Of a DNA stretch of 64,000 nucleotides, positions 53,656 through 63,004 are shown piece by piece. The DNA is from Komagataeibacter europaeus LMG 18890 (GTDB lineage Bacteria > Pseudomonadota > Alphaproteobacteria > Acetobacterales > Acetobacteraceae): contig NZ_CADP01000005.1 in assembly GCF_000285295.1 (NCBI RefSeq), positions 31,898 through 95,897 of the forward strand. The letters run 5' to 3'. Under the pieces are notes generated by a model. That model had not been told where the DNA came from and ran no database searches. It saw only the letters and a list, made by a program, of their open reading frames with translations. Each line of letters opens with the position of its first letter. Positions within the stretch are counted from its first letter, which is position 1. The position numbers and the translations under genes are program-made.

Positions 53656-55030
53656 GACAGGGTATCATCCCGGAAAGAATGCTGGGGGAATTGACGCGTA
53701 TCCGACCCTTTGCATCAACCAGTTCACGCGCGATCAGCCATTCTTCGAATTCCGGCGCCGCCCGCACGCCAAACAGCGAACGCAGTGTCTGGATATCGTG
53801 GTAGGATAGGCTCTGGTAATTCAGCATGATGTCATCGCTGCCGGGCACGGCAATAAGGAAGTTGATGCCGGCGGTGCATAACAGCATCATCAGGTTGTCC
53901 ATGTCATCCTGATCCGCCTCGGCATGATTGGTGTAACAGACGTCACATCCCATCGGCAGGCCCATGAGCTTCCCGCAGAAATGGTCTTCCAGCCCCGCAC
54001 GAATGATCTGCCTGCCATCATACAGATATTCCGGGCCAATGAAGCCGACCACCGTATTGACCAGCAGCGGCGAGAAAGCCCGCGCCACGGCATAGGCCCG
54101 TACCTCCGCCGTCTGCTGGTCCATGCCATGATGGGCATTGGCCGACAGGGCTGACCCCTGCCCCGTTTCGAAATACATGGTATTCGTGCCGACTGTCCCC
54201 CGTCCCAGCGACTGGCTGGCCATATGGGCTTCGGACAGGACCGACAGGGAAATGCCGAAACCGGCATTCGCTTCCTCCGTGCCGGATATGGACTGGAACA
54301 CCAGGTCCACCGGCGCATTGCGTTCCATAAGCTGGAGGGTATTGGTCACATGCGTCAGCAGGCAGGTCTGTATGGGAATGTCATGGCGCACCCGCACATC
54401 TTCAAGCATATGCAGGATATCACTGGCATTGGCCATGTTGTCCGATGCCGGGTTTATGCCCACCACGGCATCCCCCACCCCCAGCAGCAACCCATCCAGC
54501 ATGGACGCGGCAATACCCGGCAGGCTGTCCACCGGGTGATTGGGCTGCAGGCGCGAACCCATGCGCCCCGGCAGGCCCTGCATGTTGCGAAAGGCCGTGC
54601 GGACCGTGATCTTGCGCGCCACCGCCACCAGATCCTGATTACGCATGAGCTTGCTGACCGCCGCGACCATTTCCGCCGTCAGCCCGGGCGCGAGCGCCGC
54701 AAGGGTCGCCCCATCGGTTTCATGGTCCAGCAGCCAGTCACGCAGATCCCCCACCGTCATATGCGCGACGGGGGCGAAGGCGGCGGCATCGTGGCTGTCG
54801 ATAATCAGCCGCGTGACTTCATCCGTCTCGTAGGGGACCGGGACCTCGTTCAGGAAGGTCCGGAGCGGAATGTTCGCCAGCGCCTCACGCGCGCCGATAC
54901 GCTGCAGGGGATCAGGGGCTGCAACGCCTGCCAGTTCGTCACCGCTGCGATAGGGTGAGGCATAGGCAAGCACCTGTTTCAGAGAGGAAAAGCAGAATTT
55001 CTCCCCCCCCAGAAAAGCATGATATGACAC
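53648..55030 (-). CDS. eutB: Ethanolamine ammonia-lyase large subunit
   Basis: 460-aa TIM-barrel catalytic subunit. It begins at GTG 55030, with AAGG about 11 bases upstream. Family motifs are LLGVGDAVVGINPASDN, TCLLTHVTNT, VFQSISGTEEANAGFGI and GLPMGCDVCYTNHAEAD. The product acetaldehyde could be oxidised by the aldehyde dehydrogenases acetic acid bacteria possess; none is in this locus. No microcompartment shell genes or eutA reactivase are seen. Confidence 0.97.
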   Translation of the reverse strand: MSYHAFLGGEKFCFSSLKQVLAYASPYRSGDELAGVAAPDPLQRIGAREALANIPLRTFLNEVPVPYETDEVTRLIIDSHDAAAFAPVAHMTVGDLRDWLLDHETDGATLAALAPGLTAEMVAAVSKLMRNQDLVAVARKITVRTAFRNMQGLPGRMGSRLQPNHPVDSLPGIAASMLDGLLLGVGDAVVGINPASDNMANASDILHMLEDVRVRHDIPIQTCLLTHVTNTLQLMERNAPVDLVFQSISGTEEANAGFGISLSVLSEAHMASQSLGRGTVGTNTMYFETGQGSALSANAHHGMDQQTAEVRAYAVARAFSPLLVNTVVGFIGPEYLYDGRQIIRAGLEDHFCGKLMGLPMGCDVCYTNHAEADQDDMDNLMMLLCTAGINFLIAVPGSDDIMLNYQSLSYHDIQTLRSLFGVRAAPEFEEWLIARELVDAKGRIRVNSPSILSGMIPCHD

Positions 55031-55091
55031 GGTACAATAGCCTTCCCAGCGAGAGGTAATTTATCCATGGCTGAATTATAAACGTTTGTTT

Positions 55092-56231
55092 TCAAATATC
55101 TTGACCGACAGGCACAAAGACTTGACCTGCCTCCGCACGGGTGTGTGCCTGGCGGTCGCCACCTGAATGGCGGGATGCGCGGTACAGGCGTGGCGAAACC
55201 CCGGTCCATTTGCGGAATGCGCGGCTGAAGGCGCTGATTTCCGAATATCCCAGCAGTAACGCGATCTCGCCAATCGGCATGGTGGGACGGGCAAGATATT
55301 CGCGGGCCAGTTCCTGCCGGGTCCGTTCCACCAGGGCGGAAAACGTAACGCCCATCCCATCCAGACGCCGTTGCAGCGTCCAGCGCGGCATGCGCAGCGT
55401 TTCCGCCACATGTGACAGGGCGGGCACGCCCTGACCCATCGAATACCGGATTTCGGTACGGATGCGCGACAGCAGCGGATCAACGGCAGGCTCCGCCGCC
55501 CGGCCCGCAGCCGCGGGCGACAGCGATGTCAGGCTGCACCGCAGGACATCAAGCAGCCGCACATTTCCCTGCGGCATGATGCAACCCATTTCCGCCCTGT
55601 CAAACACGACCGCATTGACGCCCATGCCAAAATGCACCGGCGCGCCAAAGGCATCATCGTATTCACCCGCCGAGGCGATGCGGCGATGTTCAAGCCAGAT
55701 GGCCCGTGGCGCCCAGTGCTGCCCCAGAACATGGCGGAATATGTTGCAGAACATGCCCATGGTCAGTTCCGCATCCTGCTCGCGCCCGATGATGCCACCC
55801 GTCACGATCCGGTATTCCAGCCGCGCGCAGCCATCGTCCTGATGGACAAGGCGGGTGATGGTGCCGCTCTGGTGATAGGGAAACAGTTCGGCCACATTTT
55901 CCACCGCGTTCCCCAGCGTAGGGGACGCCATGGCGATGAAACCGATCAGGCCCAGCATGTCCGGGGTGAAATGCCGACCATAGGACAGGCCCACCCCTGC
56001 ATGTCCGCTCTGCCGGGTGGTTTCCTCAAACAGAAGACAGTATCCGGCAAGGTCGAGCGACGCCGTCTGGGAAAGGCTCTGGTCAAGTCGCAGCCCGGCG
56101 GACAGGGCCACGCGATCAGGATCGCAACCCTGTTCACGGATGAACTGGCACACCCCCGTGGCCGCAGCGGCAAGCACATGTGGCTGTCTGATCGTGCTGT
56201 CTGTTGGGCTGGGCATATCGCCAGGCAGCAT
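55092..56231 (-). CDS. AraC-family transcriptional regulator of the eut locus
   Basis: 379 aa; an ATG at 56216 is an alternative start. An N-terminal ligand-binding region of the long AraC/OruR type is followed by a C-terminal two-helix-turn-helix domain. This has LSHVAETLRMPRWTLQRRL for the first unit, then IGEIALLLGYSEISAFSRAF and FRKWTGVSPRLYR. It lies 61 bases before eutB on the same strand. By position it is the likely ethanolamine-responsive activator, though it does not look like enterobacterial EutR beyond the DNA-binding domain. Confidence 0.9.
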   Translation of the reverse strand: MLPGDMPSPTDSTIRQPHVLAAAATGVCQFIREQGCDPDRVALSAGLRLDQSLSQTASLDLAGYCLLFEETTRQSGHAGVGLSYGRHFTPDMLGLIGFIAMASPTLGNAVENVAELFPYHQSGTITRLVHQDDGCARLEYRIVTGGIIGREQDAELTMGMFCNIFRHVLGQHWAPRAIWLEHRRIASAGEYDDAFGAPVHFGMGVNAVVFDRAEMGCIMPQGNVRLLDVLRCSLTSLSPAAAGRAAEPAVDPLLSRIRTEIRYSMGQGVPALSHVAETLRMPRWTLQRRLDGMGVTFSALVERTRQELAREYLARPTMPIGEIALLLGYSEISAFSRAFRKWTGVSPRLYRASRHSGGDRQAHTRAEAGQVFVPVGQDI

Positions 56232-56727
56232 CTTCCCTTCCCTACATCCTGAAGCGACCGCAAGTTTTCATGTTTTGGCGATCCGTAACAAGCCTAAACG
56301 TCGTGATGCCAAAATTATGTAGTCTCCTGTCAAGCTCTCCCCCATCCATTCCCGTTACGCTGCGGCGCCAGCGATCGCCGTGCGCCTGTAGTGCCGCACG
56401 CGGAAGAATCAAGGAGAACAAGGCCGCATACCCCGTTTCATCCGCCCTGGCCGACGCCGTTTCGGGGTCATGGAACCCAACATCACTCCATGGCGACGTA
56501 GCGTCTGTGGTGACCGGACATCCCTGCTTGATTTCGGGGTCATGGACCGGCGATGGCAGGCCGAACGGCCGGATACCCTGCACTATCCGGCACAGACGGA
56601 TGCCGCGTGTCACCTTGCCCCGCCATAGGTGCCCCACCAGCAGCATCCTCGCGTGCAGGAAACCGAACAGTGTCCCGCCCGTCCCCTGCCCTGTCGTCAC
56701 ACGCGAAAAAACAGGCTGCATGCGAAC

Positions 56728-56976
56728 ATGGGCATGGTGGGCTACGCCGGCTATGCGCCGGTCCGTCTGGACGTTCCCCCACCGGGCAGCGTGACCCATG
56801 ACGGGAAGCTTGCCACATCGGATCACTGGTATGGCCTGCGCCTGGCATGCGATGGCCATCCGCATTTCCTTGCCAGACTGGCTGGCCACATGGAAACGGG
56901 ACGGCCCGGCCGCAGTGACCCGCGCCCTAGCGGCGCGCCGTCCATTACCCATCTGTCAAAAGGGCACGAAGCGTGA
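56728..56976 (+). CDS. Possible small ORF coupled to the phosphatase gene
   Basis: 82 codons from MGMVGYAGYAPVRLD. Its stop overlaps the phosphatase GTG start in a GTGA (56973-56976), which is the only support for translation. No ribosome-binding site or family is seen and the tail is low-complexity. The rest of the gap back to 56232 (between the divergent regulator and phosphatase) holds no convincing gene; two 15-base direct repeats lie at 56460-56474 and 56532-56546. It may be a decayed gene. Confidence 0.3.
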   Translation: MGMVGYAGYAPVRLDVPPPGSVTHDGKLATSDHWYGLRLACDGHPHFLARLAGHMETGRPGRSDPRPSGAPSITHLSKGHEA

Positions 56977-58265
56977 CGAAACCCCTTACCCGCCGTCAGC
57001 TTGCCACTGTGGCAGGACTGTCATCCCTGGCGCCCGGCCTGCTGGCGGCCGGGGCGCATGCAACCGATGATACCGCATCCCTCCCGCTGTTGCCGCCCCT
57101 GAAATGGGCACCGACGACACGCCGGGCGATCGAGGCGGTCATCCGTGCCCATGGACATGCCGGGGATGATGTCACGACCCGGCCCTATGCCGTATTTGAC
57201 TGGGACAATACCTGTATTTTTGGTGACTGCGCGGAAACGCTGTTCCGTTTCATGATCGACAACCTGTGCTTCATGGTCACCCCACAACAGTTTGGCACCT
57301 TTCTGCAGCGCGGACTGGGGCATGGTCCGCTCGCCGCGACATGCCGCACCGTTTCGGGGCAACGGGTCAACCCGCATGCGCTTGCCGTCGATCTGGTGGC
57401 CGATTACACGGCGCTGGTACAGTCCTACGGGCTGCGCCCCCTGCGCGACAGCGGCTTCACGCTCCGCACGGCCACCGATCCCATAATGTCCGGTTTCCGG
57501 GCCAAGCTGTATTTCGCCTATGACGCGATGGCGGCCAGTTCCGGTGCAGACCATGCCTATCGCTGGATCATATGGATGCTGAACGGTCATACGCCCGACA
57601 GCCTGCGCCAGCTTGTACAGGCTTCCAACACCTGGCATCTGGGACAGACCATTACATCCGTCACGTGTCAGACCCCGCCACAGCGACTGGGACAGGCGGG
57701 GTGCATCAGCCACACCTTCATGCAATGCCTGCGCCTGACGCCGGAGATTGCCACGCTGCACGCCTGCCTGCGCGCGCAGGGGATTGATGTCTATGTCTGT
57801 TCAGCATCCTTCGTAGACATCGTGCGCGTTTTCGCGACTGATCCCCGGTACGGATACAACCTGCCTGCTGAAAACGTAATGGGCGTGCGGATGCGCCCGA
57901 ACGGTGACGCATCCTATCCCGGTGACAGGGACGTGCCCCACTGGCCCCTGACCTACCGCCAGGGCAAGGTTACGGCCATCCGTCAGGCACTGGTCAGGCA
58001 GAAGGGACACGGTCCCCTGATGGTCTTTGGTGATAGCGACGGGGACGTGGACATGCTGCGCGGCTTTGCCGATACCGCGCTGGCGGTCATCATCAACCGC
58101 TGCCTGTCCGGCCCGATTGGCGCACTGTCCCGACGCGCGGCACAGGAATACCCGGTACGACAGCCCCGGTTCGTACTGCAGGGGCGTAATGAGAATACCG
58201 GCGAATGGCGTCCTGATCCCGCCACCATCCGTTACGGCAGCACCGCGCCACGCCTTCTGGCCTGA
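56973..58265 (+). CDS. Exported HAD phosphatase, PchP-like (phosphocholine/phosphoethanolamine phosphatase)
   Basis: 430 aa from GTG 56973 with AAAGGG upstream. The N-terminus TKPLTRRQLATVAGLSSLA is a probable Tat signal, cut after AGAHA. HAD motif I is DWDNT (76-80), motif II is near VYVCSAS, and the acidic motif IV is FGDSDGDVDML. The segment DPRYGYNLPAENVMGV and the start YAVFDWDNT closely follow, from memory, periplasmic phosphorylcholine phosphatase PchP of Pseudomonas. I infer release of ethanolamine or choline from head-group phosphates in the periplasm. Its place between the eut regulator and the permease supports ethanolamine. Phosphoserine phosphatase-like enzymes are the alternative. 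Confidence 0.8.
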   Translation: MTKPLTRRQLATVAGLSSLAPGLLAAGAHATDDTASLPLLPPLKWAPTTRRAIEAVIRAHGHAGDDVTTRPYAVFDWDNTCIFGDCAETLFRFMIDNLCFMVTPQQFGTFLQRGLGHGPLAATCRTVSGQRVNPHALAVDLVADYTALVQSYGLRPLRDSGFTLRTATDPIMSGFRAKLYFAYDAMAASSGADHAYRWIIWMLNGHTPDSLRQLVQASNTWHLGQTITSVTCQTPPQRLGQAGCISHTFMQCLRLTPEIATLHACLRAQGIDVYVCSASFVDIVRVFATDPRYGYNLPAENVMGVRMRPNGDASYPGDRDVPHWPLTYRQGKVTAIRQALVRQKGHGPLMVFGDSDGDVDMLRGFADTALAVIINRCLSGPIGALSRRAAQEYPVRQPRFVLQGRNENTGEWRPDPATIRYGSTAPRLLA

Positions 58266-58281
58266 CAGAAACACGACGGAT

Positions 58282-58309
58282 GAACCTGTCCCACGCGCGG
58301 GACAGGTTC
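58282..58309 (+). terminator. Hairpin after the phosphatase gene
   Basis: GAACCTGTCCC (58282-58292) pairs perfectly with GGGACAGGTTC (58299-58309) around a six-base loop, 16 bases past the stop. No T tract follows, so termination would depend on stem strength. Confidence 0.6.
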
Positions 58310-58973
58310 GTGGGCCACAGCGACGTGTCCGGTATATGTCAGGCTGGCCTTGTACATGATTCGGGGATGATTGATGATCTGCTGTCCGTGCGTGCCGTAA
58401 CGCACCCCGGCCGAGGTCACATCCGGATCATAGGTTGCATGGTTCCAGCTTATGGAATTGCGAATGGACAGCCCAAAGCACATGACCGAAAACATGAATT
58501 CCTGTTTTTACTTCTATGTTTTATTGGTCATTAAATCTGTTCTTGTGATTTATTTATTTTTATGATTTCCAGAACAGAAACGAACCGAAATGGCCAGACA
58601 GTCAGAAACCGAAAAATCCCGGGCTGATACGTCCCTGTCCCGCGACCGGTTCACTCGCACCTGCGTTCCATTTCCCCAATGCATTTCCATTCATGCATGT
58701 GAAAGAATACATAATATTCGCTACAATATAATAATTTATATGCTGATCTGAATTCACCTGACAAGAAATACTGTTGACATCCGTGCATGGGAATGCCGCA
58801 GGCGCGGAATTCCGCATGGATAAGTGTTTTATAATATATCTGCCCCGTCACCAGACTTGAACGCCAAATCATGACTGATTATGGAAAATAATACAGTCAT
58901 ATTCATGCAGCCAGACACCATGCAACGCCAGCAGGCGTCTCCGGCGCAGTGCTTTCCGGTCAGGGCAATCCCG
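58310..58973. other. Intergenic region, AT-rich in its second half; no gene supported
   Basis: About 660 bases between the phosphatase and the permease stop. From roughly 58480 to 58900 the sequence is markedly A/T-rich, with T runs and short frames but no coding signal. It may be a remnant or a regulatory spacer; I see no RNA gene. Confidence 0.45.
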
Positions 58974-60371
58974 TCAGGTGCCGGATGACCTGCGGCTGAA
59001 CAGATAAACCGCAAGGCCCGCGGCCATGAAAACAACATAGACACCGAAAATGGCCAGATGGCTGACAGCCATGCCCGCCAGCGCGCACAATGCGGCAACA
59101 AAGGCAAACCCCGGCACGACAGGATAACCGGGCACGGACCATGGCCGCACCCGATCTGGCTGGCTGCGGCGCAACCGGAACAGGCTGGCCATGGCAAACA
59201 GGTACATGGTCAGCGCACCGAATACCGATATGGTAACGATATTGGCGGTTAGCGGTTGGCCGCCGATGGTAACATACCGGTCACCGTAAATGGCCATCAT
59301 CCCCACGACCCCGCCGGCCAGTGTCGCGGCCCACGGCGTTCCGAACCGGGGGTGCAGTCGTCCCAGCACCGCAGGCAGGTAGCCTTCCCGCGCCATGGCA
59401 TAGATCTGGCGCGAATATCCCATGATGATCCCATGGAAAGACGCCACAAGACCGAACAGCCCAAGCCATACCAGCATATGGACATAACCACTGCGGGGAC
59501 CGACTACGGCCAGCATGGCCTGTGGCAGCGGGTCGTTCAGGTTGGCCAGGGCTTTCCAGTCACCCACGCCCCCCGCAAGAATCATGATGCCGAACGCCAG
59601 AACCATCAGGGTAATGATTCCGGCGATATAGGCCACGGGAATGGTCCGGTGCGGGCTGCGCGCTTCTTCCGCTGTCATGGCCACTCCTTCAATCGCAAGG
59701 AAAAACCATATGGCGAAGGGAACAGCCGCCAGAATACCACCCACGGCATGCAGGCTGAACGTATCGGACCCGGCCCAGCCATCATGGACGAAATTCGCCC
59801 ATGAAAAACCGGGCATCACCACAACCATGAAGACCAGAAGTTCGACAATGGCGGCTATGGTAATGACCAGTTCGAATGTGGCCGCAATATTCACCCCGAA
59901 TATATTAAGCGCCATGAACACCACATAGGCCCCCGTCGCGGCCGCCGATGCACTGACATGGGTATATTGCACATGCAGGTAGGCCCCGATCGCCAGCGCG
60001 ATGGCGGGGGGCGCAAATACGAATTCCATGATCGAGGCAAAGCCCGTAAGGAACGCCGGCACAGGCCCGAAAGCCGCCAGCACATACGCAAATGGCCCGC
60101 CTGCCTTCGGTATGGAAGTGGTCAGTTCGGTATAGGAAAAAATCAGCGCCGCATACATCAGCGCAACCATGAACGTGGTGACAAGGAAGCCCAGCGTGCC
60201 TGCCGCGGCCCAGCCATAGCTCCACCCGAAATATTCCTCCGAAATCACCAGCCCCACGGCAATGCCCCATAGGTGAAAGACCCCGAACCGGCGCTGGAGT
60301 ACGGGCGCGGGGCTGCGTGCATCATGCCGTGGCGTGAGGGAAGTGGTGGCAGTCACGGTGGGTCGGGTCAT
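58974..60371 (-). CDS. eat: Ethanolamine permease, APC superfamily
   Basis: 465-aa, about 12-helix amino acid/amine transporter of the inner membrane. The start is taken as ATG 60371 (MTRPTVTATTSL); an upstream start adds three residues. Typical Eat segments are GVFHLWGIAVGLVISEEYFG, TELTTSIPKAGGPFAYVLAA and FFLAIEGVAMTAEEARSP. It supplies ethanolamine to EutBC and is separated from the regulator only by the oppositely oriented phosphatase. A palindrome lies just upstream. Confidence 0.92.
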   Translation of the reverse strand: MTRPTVTATTSLTPRHDARSPAPVLQRRFGVFHLWGIAVGLVISEEYFGWSYGWAAAGTLGFLVTTFMVALMYAALIFSYTELTTSIPKAGGPFAYVLAAFGPVPAFLTGFASIMEFVFAPPAIALAIGAYLHVQYTHVSASAAATGAYVVFMALNIFGVNIAATFELVITIAAIVELLVFMVVVMPGFSWANFVHDGWAGSDTFSLHAVGGILAAVPFAIWFFLAIEGVAMTAEEARSPHRTIPVAYIAGIITLMVLAFGIMILAGGVGDWKALANLNDPLPQAMLAVVGPRSGYVHMLVWLGLFGLVASFHGIIMGYSRQIYAMAREGYLPAVLGRLHPRFGTPWAATLAGGVVGMMAIYGDRYVTIGGQPLTANIVTISVFGALTMYLFAMASLFRLRRSQPDRVRPWSVPGYPVVPGFAFVAALCALAGMAVSHLAIFGVYVVFMAAGLAVYLFSRRSSGT

Positions 60372-60395
60372 TGTCCACAACAGAATTTATGATAG

Positions 60396-60405
60396 CCTGT
60401 ACAGG
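60396..60405. promoter_or_regulatory. Palindrome in front of the permease gene, candidate operator
   Basis: CCTGTACAGG, a perfect 10-base palindrome, lies 25 bases upstream of the permease start, in the 415-base gap (60372-60786) between divergent genes. No other copy was noticed near eutB. Short palindromes arise by chance, so this is only a candidate. The rest of the gap contains no gene I can support. Confidence 0.3.
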
Positions 60406-60786
60406 AAACACGCATGGTAACTGCCCCCGCTTAACACGAAGTCCGGACTGGCTTCCATCACCACGATAGACCGCTCCGCCGACTACATTCTTGACCGCGA
60501 AAAACGTCTTTATTTCCCGCGGCCGCCATCCTGTGGCCATGCGCGCCGCACCACCCGTGAATGACAAGGGAATTTCCGCCCCTACTGGCAGCGCGATTGC
60601 ATGGACTGCATCACGGAACGTGGGGGTGGGGCCCTTTATGCGACGGAAAAATCAGGCGCTCATTGTACTGCGGGCAAGGTGCCCGGCACGACATGGCCCG
60701 CATGGCTGATGGGCGACACGTCACTATCCCCCCGGCACCACGAAACATGGCATAGTGCAACCATCACCCAAGGAGGGAACAGGCCT

Positions 60787-61116
60787 ATGGAACCGTGGAC
60801 TTCTTTCACGCTATTTGGAAAATCCGGCACGATCTACCAGTTCCGGCGCGTACCTTCGCCCCTGCCCCCGCAGGCCTGCATATTCCTGCTGACAACCGTC
60901 ATGGGATCAACGGTCAAGGGCGGGTCATGGCAGTTTTTGGAACCGGAAATCGGCACCGTGGCCTCACTGTCAGGCGATTGGGACAGCGTGATCACGCCCG
61001 CCCGCGAAGCCAAGGCGGAAAGTGATGATGTCCTTGTCTGCTTTCCCGAAAGCGGTGACGTGGCCGATGCATTCACCGACCTGATCGAAGGCGGGGCGAC
61101 GCGCCTGCCGCGTTAG
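60787..61116 (+). CDS. Small hypothetical protein
   Basis: 109-aa soluble protein starting MEPWTSFTLFGKSGTIYQF, with AAGGAGGG about ten bases upstream, which decides the start against a longer frame. It is beta-rich at first, then acidic (AKAESDDVLVCFPESGDVAD). No family is recognised. It stands in its own unit, divergent from the permease. Confidence 0.68.
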   Translation: MEPWTSFTLFGKSGTIYQFRRVPSPLPPQACIFLLTTVMGSTVKGGSWQFLEPEIGTVASLSGDWDSVITPAREAKAESDDVLVCFPESGDVADAFTDLIEGGATRLPR

Positions 61117-61203
61117 GATTCACGCGCGGCCCGCCCAGATGTGAATGGACGCGGGTCCGCACGCGTTCCACACTGCTCCACCCTGCTGGATGGAGATCCC
61201 GCC

Positions 61204-62613
61204 ATGTCCCGTTACCGCCGCCCTGCCCTGCTGACCTTCATGACGGGGGTTCTGCTGGCCCACGGCATGGCCCATGCCCGGCCGGACAGGCCGGTGCTGC
61301 TGCGCCATGCCACCGTTATTGATGGCACGGGCAGCGCACCACAGCCGGATACGGATATCCTGATCCGCGACGGACATATCGCGGCAACCGGCCACAACCT
61401 GCCGTCCGTGGCCCATGCGCGCACCATTGACCTGTCGGGCCAGACCGTGCTGCCGGGACTAATTTCCGACCACAGCCATGTGGGACAGGTCAGCGGCACG
61501 CAGAATGGGGAAGTCAATTACACCCGCGCCAATATCCTGTCCGAACTGTCGCAGTACGAACATTATGGCGTGCTGACCATTGTTGCACTGGGCCTGAACC
61601 GTTCACCCCTGTTTGACGATCTGCGGCGCGAGCAGCATGCGGGTCTCAACCCCGGCGCCGACCTGTTTGGCGTGGACCAGGGCATTGGCGCACCCGATGG
61701 CGTGCCACCGCAGAACATGTTCCATCTTGGCGCGGATCAGGTTTTTCGGCCCACCACCCGAGATGAAGCCCGCGCTGCGGTCAACAAAATGGCGGATGAA
61801 GGCACGGATCTGATCAAGCTGTGGGTCGATGATTTCCGCAACGGCGTACCCGGTGCGCATGGCCTGCCCAAGATGCGGCCCGAAATATACCGCGCCGCCA
61901 TTACACAGGCCCACCTGCGCGGCAAGCGCGTGGCCGCCCATATCCATGACCTGTCCGATGCCCGTGCGCTGGTGGCCGCCGGCGTCGATATCCTGGCCCA
62001 CGGCGTACGTGACAGACCGGTTGACGCGACCCTGATCCACGCCATGACACAGCATGGCACGGGTTATATCGCAACGCTGGACCTTGACGAAGCGAACTAC
62101 ATCTTTGCCGAACACCCCGAATGGCTGGATGATCCCTTCCTGTCATACGGGCTGTCGCCTGCCCTGCGCCAGCAGTTCGCTGACCCGGCATGGCGGCAGA
62201 AAGTTCTGGCAGCACCCCTGACCGCCGCATCGCGCAAGGCGCTGGCGATGAACATGCGCAATCTGCTGACGCTGTACCACGCGGGCATCCCCATCGGGTT
62301 CGGCACGGATTCGGGTGCGACGCCAACCCGCATTCCCGGTTTTGCCGAACACCGGGAATTCCGGCTGTCGGTCATGGCGGGACTGACCCCGCTACAGGCC
62401 ATTACGCTGGCGACGGGGGATGCCGCCCACCTCATGCAGCTTACGGACCGGGGCACGATCGCACCCGGGCAACTGGCGGACCTGCTGGTGGTATCCGGCA
62501 ACCCGAACCAGGACCCGGCGGCACTGGATCATATCCAGCAGGTCTGGCACCGTGGGCATCAGGTACCCGGCCCGCTGGCGGGACAGGACAGGCCGACAGC
62601 CCGGCCCAAGTGA
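61204..62613 (+). CDS. Exported metal-dependent amidohydrolase
   Basis: 469 aa with a signal peptide (MSRYRRPALLTFMTGVLL, cut after AHA). Metal ligands follow amidohydrolase order: SDHSHVG (HxH), Lys in DLIKLWVDD, VAAHIHD, DILAHGVRD and the final Asp in IGFGTDSGA. The closest look is to imidazolonepropionase/prolidase-like exported hydrolases of unknown substrate. The start has GGAG nine bases upstream. The small lipoprotein gene follows after 12 bases. Confidence 0.85.
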   Translation: MSRYRRPALLTFMTGVLLAHGMAHARPDRPVLLRHATVIDGTGSAPQPDTDILIRDGHIAATGHNLPSVAHARTIDLSGQTVLPGLISDHSHVGQVSGTQNGEVNYTRANILSELSQYEHYGVLTIVALGLNRSPLFDDLRREQHAGLNPGADLFGVDQGIGAPDGVPPQNMFHLGADQVFRPTTRDEARAAVNKMADEGTDLIKLWVDDFRNGVPGAHGLPKMRPEIYRAAITQAHLRGKRVAAHIHDLSDARALVAAGVDILAHGVRDRPVDATLIHAMTQHGTGYIATLDLDEANYIFAEHPEWLDDPFLSYGLSPALRQQFADPAWRQKVLAAPLTAASRKALAMNMRNLLTLYHAGIPIGFGTDSGATPTRIPGFAEHREFRLSVMAGLTPLQAITLATGDAAHLMQLTDRGTIAPGQLADLLVVSGNPNQDPAALDHIQQVWHRGHQVPGPLAGQDRPTARPK

Positions 62614-62625
62614 CAGAAAGCCGAT

Positions 62626-62886
62626 ATGACCGGAAAAAATACGCGCAATCCCCTCCGTAAACTGCTTCCCCTGATCGGGATGGCAGCAGCCCTTGCCGCC
62701 TGCGCCGGGCCAAGCGGCCCGCAGTTATCGGGGCCGGATGGGCCGATGATCGCCAATAATGACTGGAACGAACATAATTACGGCATGGGGTTCTATTCCG
62801 GGCCGTATGATGACGGTTTCGAGGCGGAGGGACTGAACGGCGGGCCACCCGATTATCTGGGCGACGAATTCATGGGAGTCCCCTGA
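62626..62886 (+). CDS. Small lipoprotein
   Basis: 86-aa product with signal sequence and lipobox AALAACAG, then a Gly/Pro/Asp-rich mature part with several Tyr (MGFYSGPYDDGF). No function is recognised. It lies 12 bases after the amidohydrolase, so it is probably in the same transcript. Confidence 0.7.
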   Translation: MTGKNTRNPLRKLLPLIGMAAALAACAGPSGPQLSGPDGPMIANNDWNEHNYGMGFYSGPYDDGFEAEGLNGGPPDYLGDEFMGVP

Positions 62887-62960
62887 ACCCAGCGCGTGAC
62901 AGTAAGCCGCATGCGACATCAGAAACCGTTTGCAGGCAGTTCACTGATAAATGAAATAGC

Positions 62961-63004
62961 AGTTTCCGGATGCCGCCTTTTCAAAAAGGCGGCATTCTTT
63001 TTAG
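62961..63004. repeat. Dispersed double-hairpin repeat, copy 4, interrupted after the first hairpin
   Basis: AGTTTCCGGATGCCGCC...GGCGGCATTCTTT matches the first half of copy 1 (orientation as copy 1; hairpin at about 62971-62993). The second hairpin (GAAGC...GCTTC) is absent, and the sequence instead passes into the 143-base element. Confidence 0.75.
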
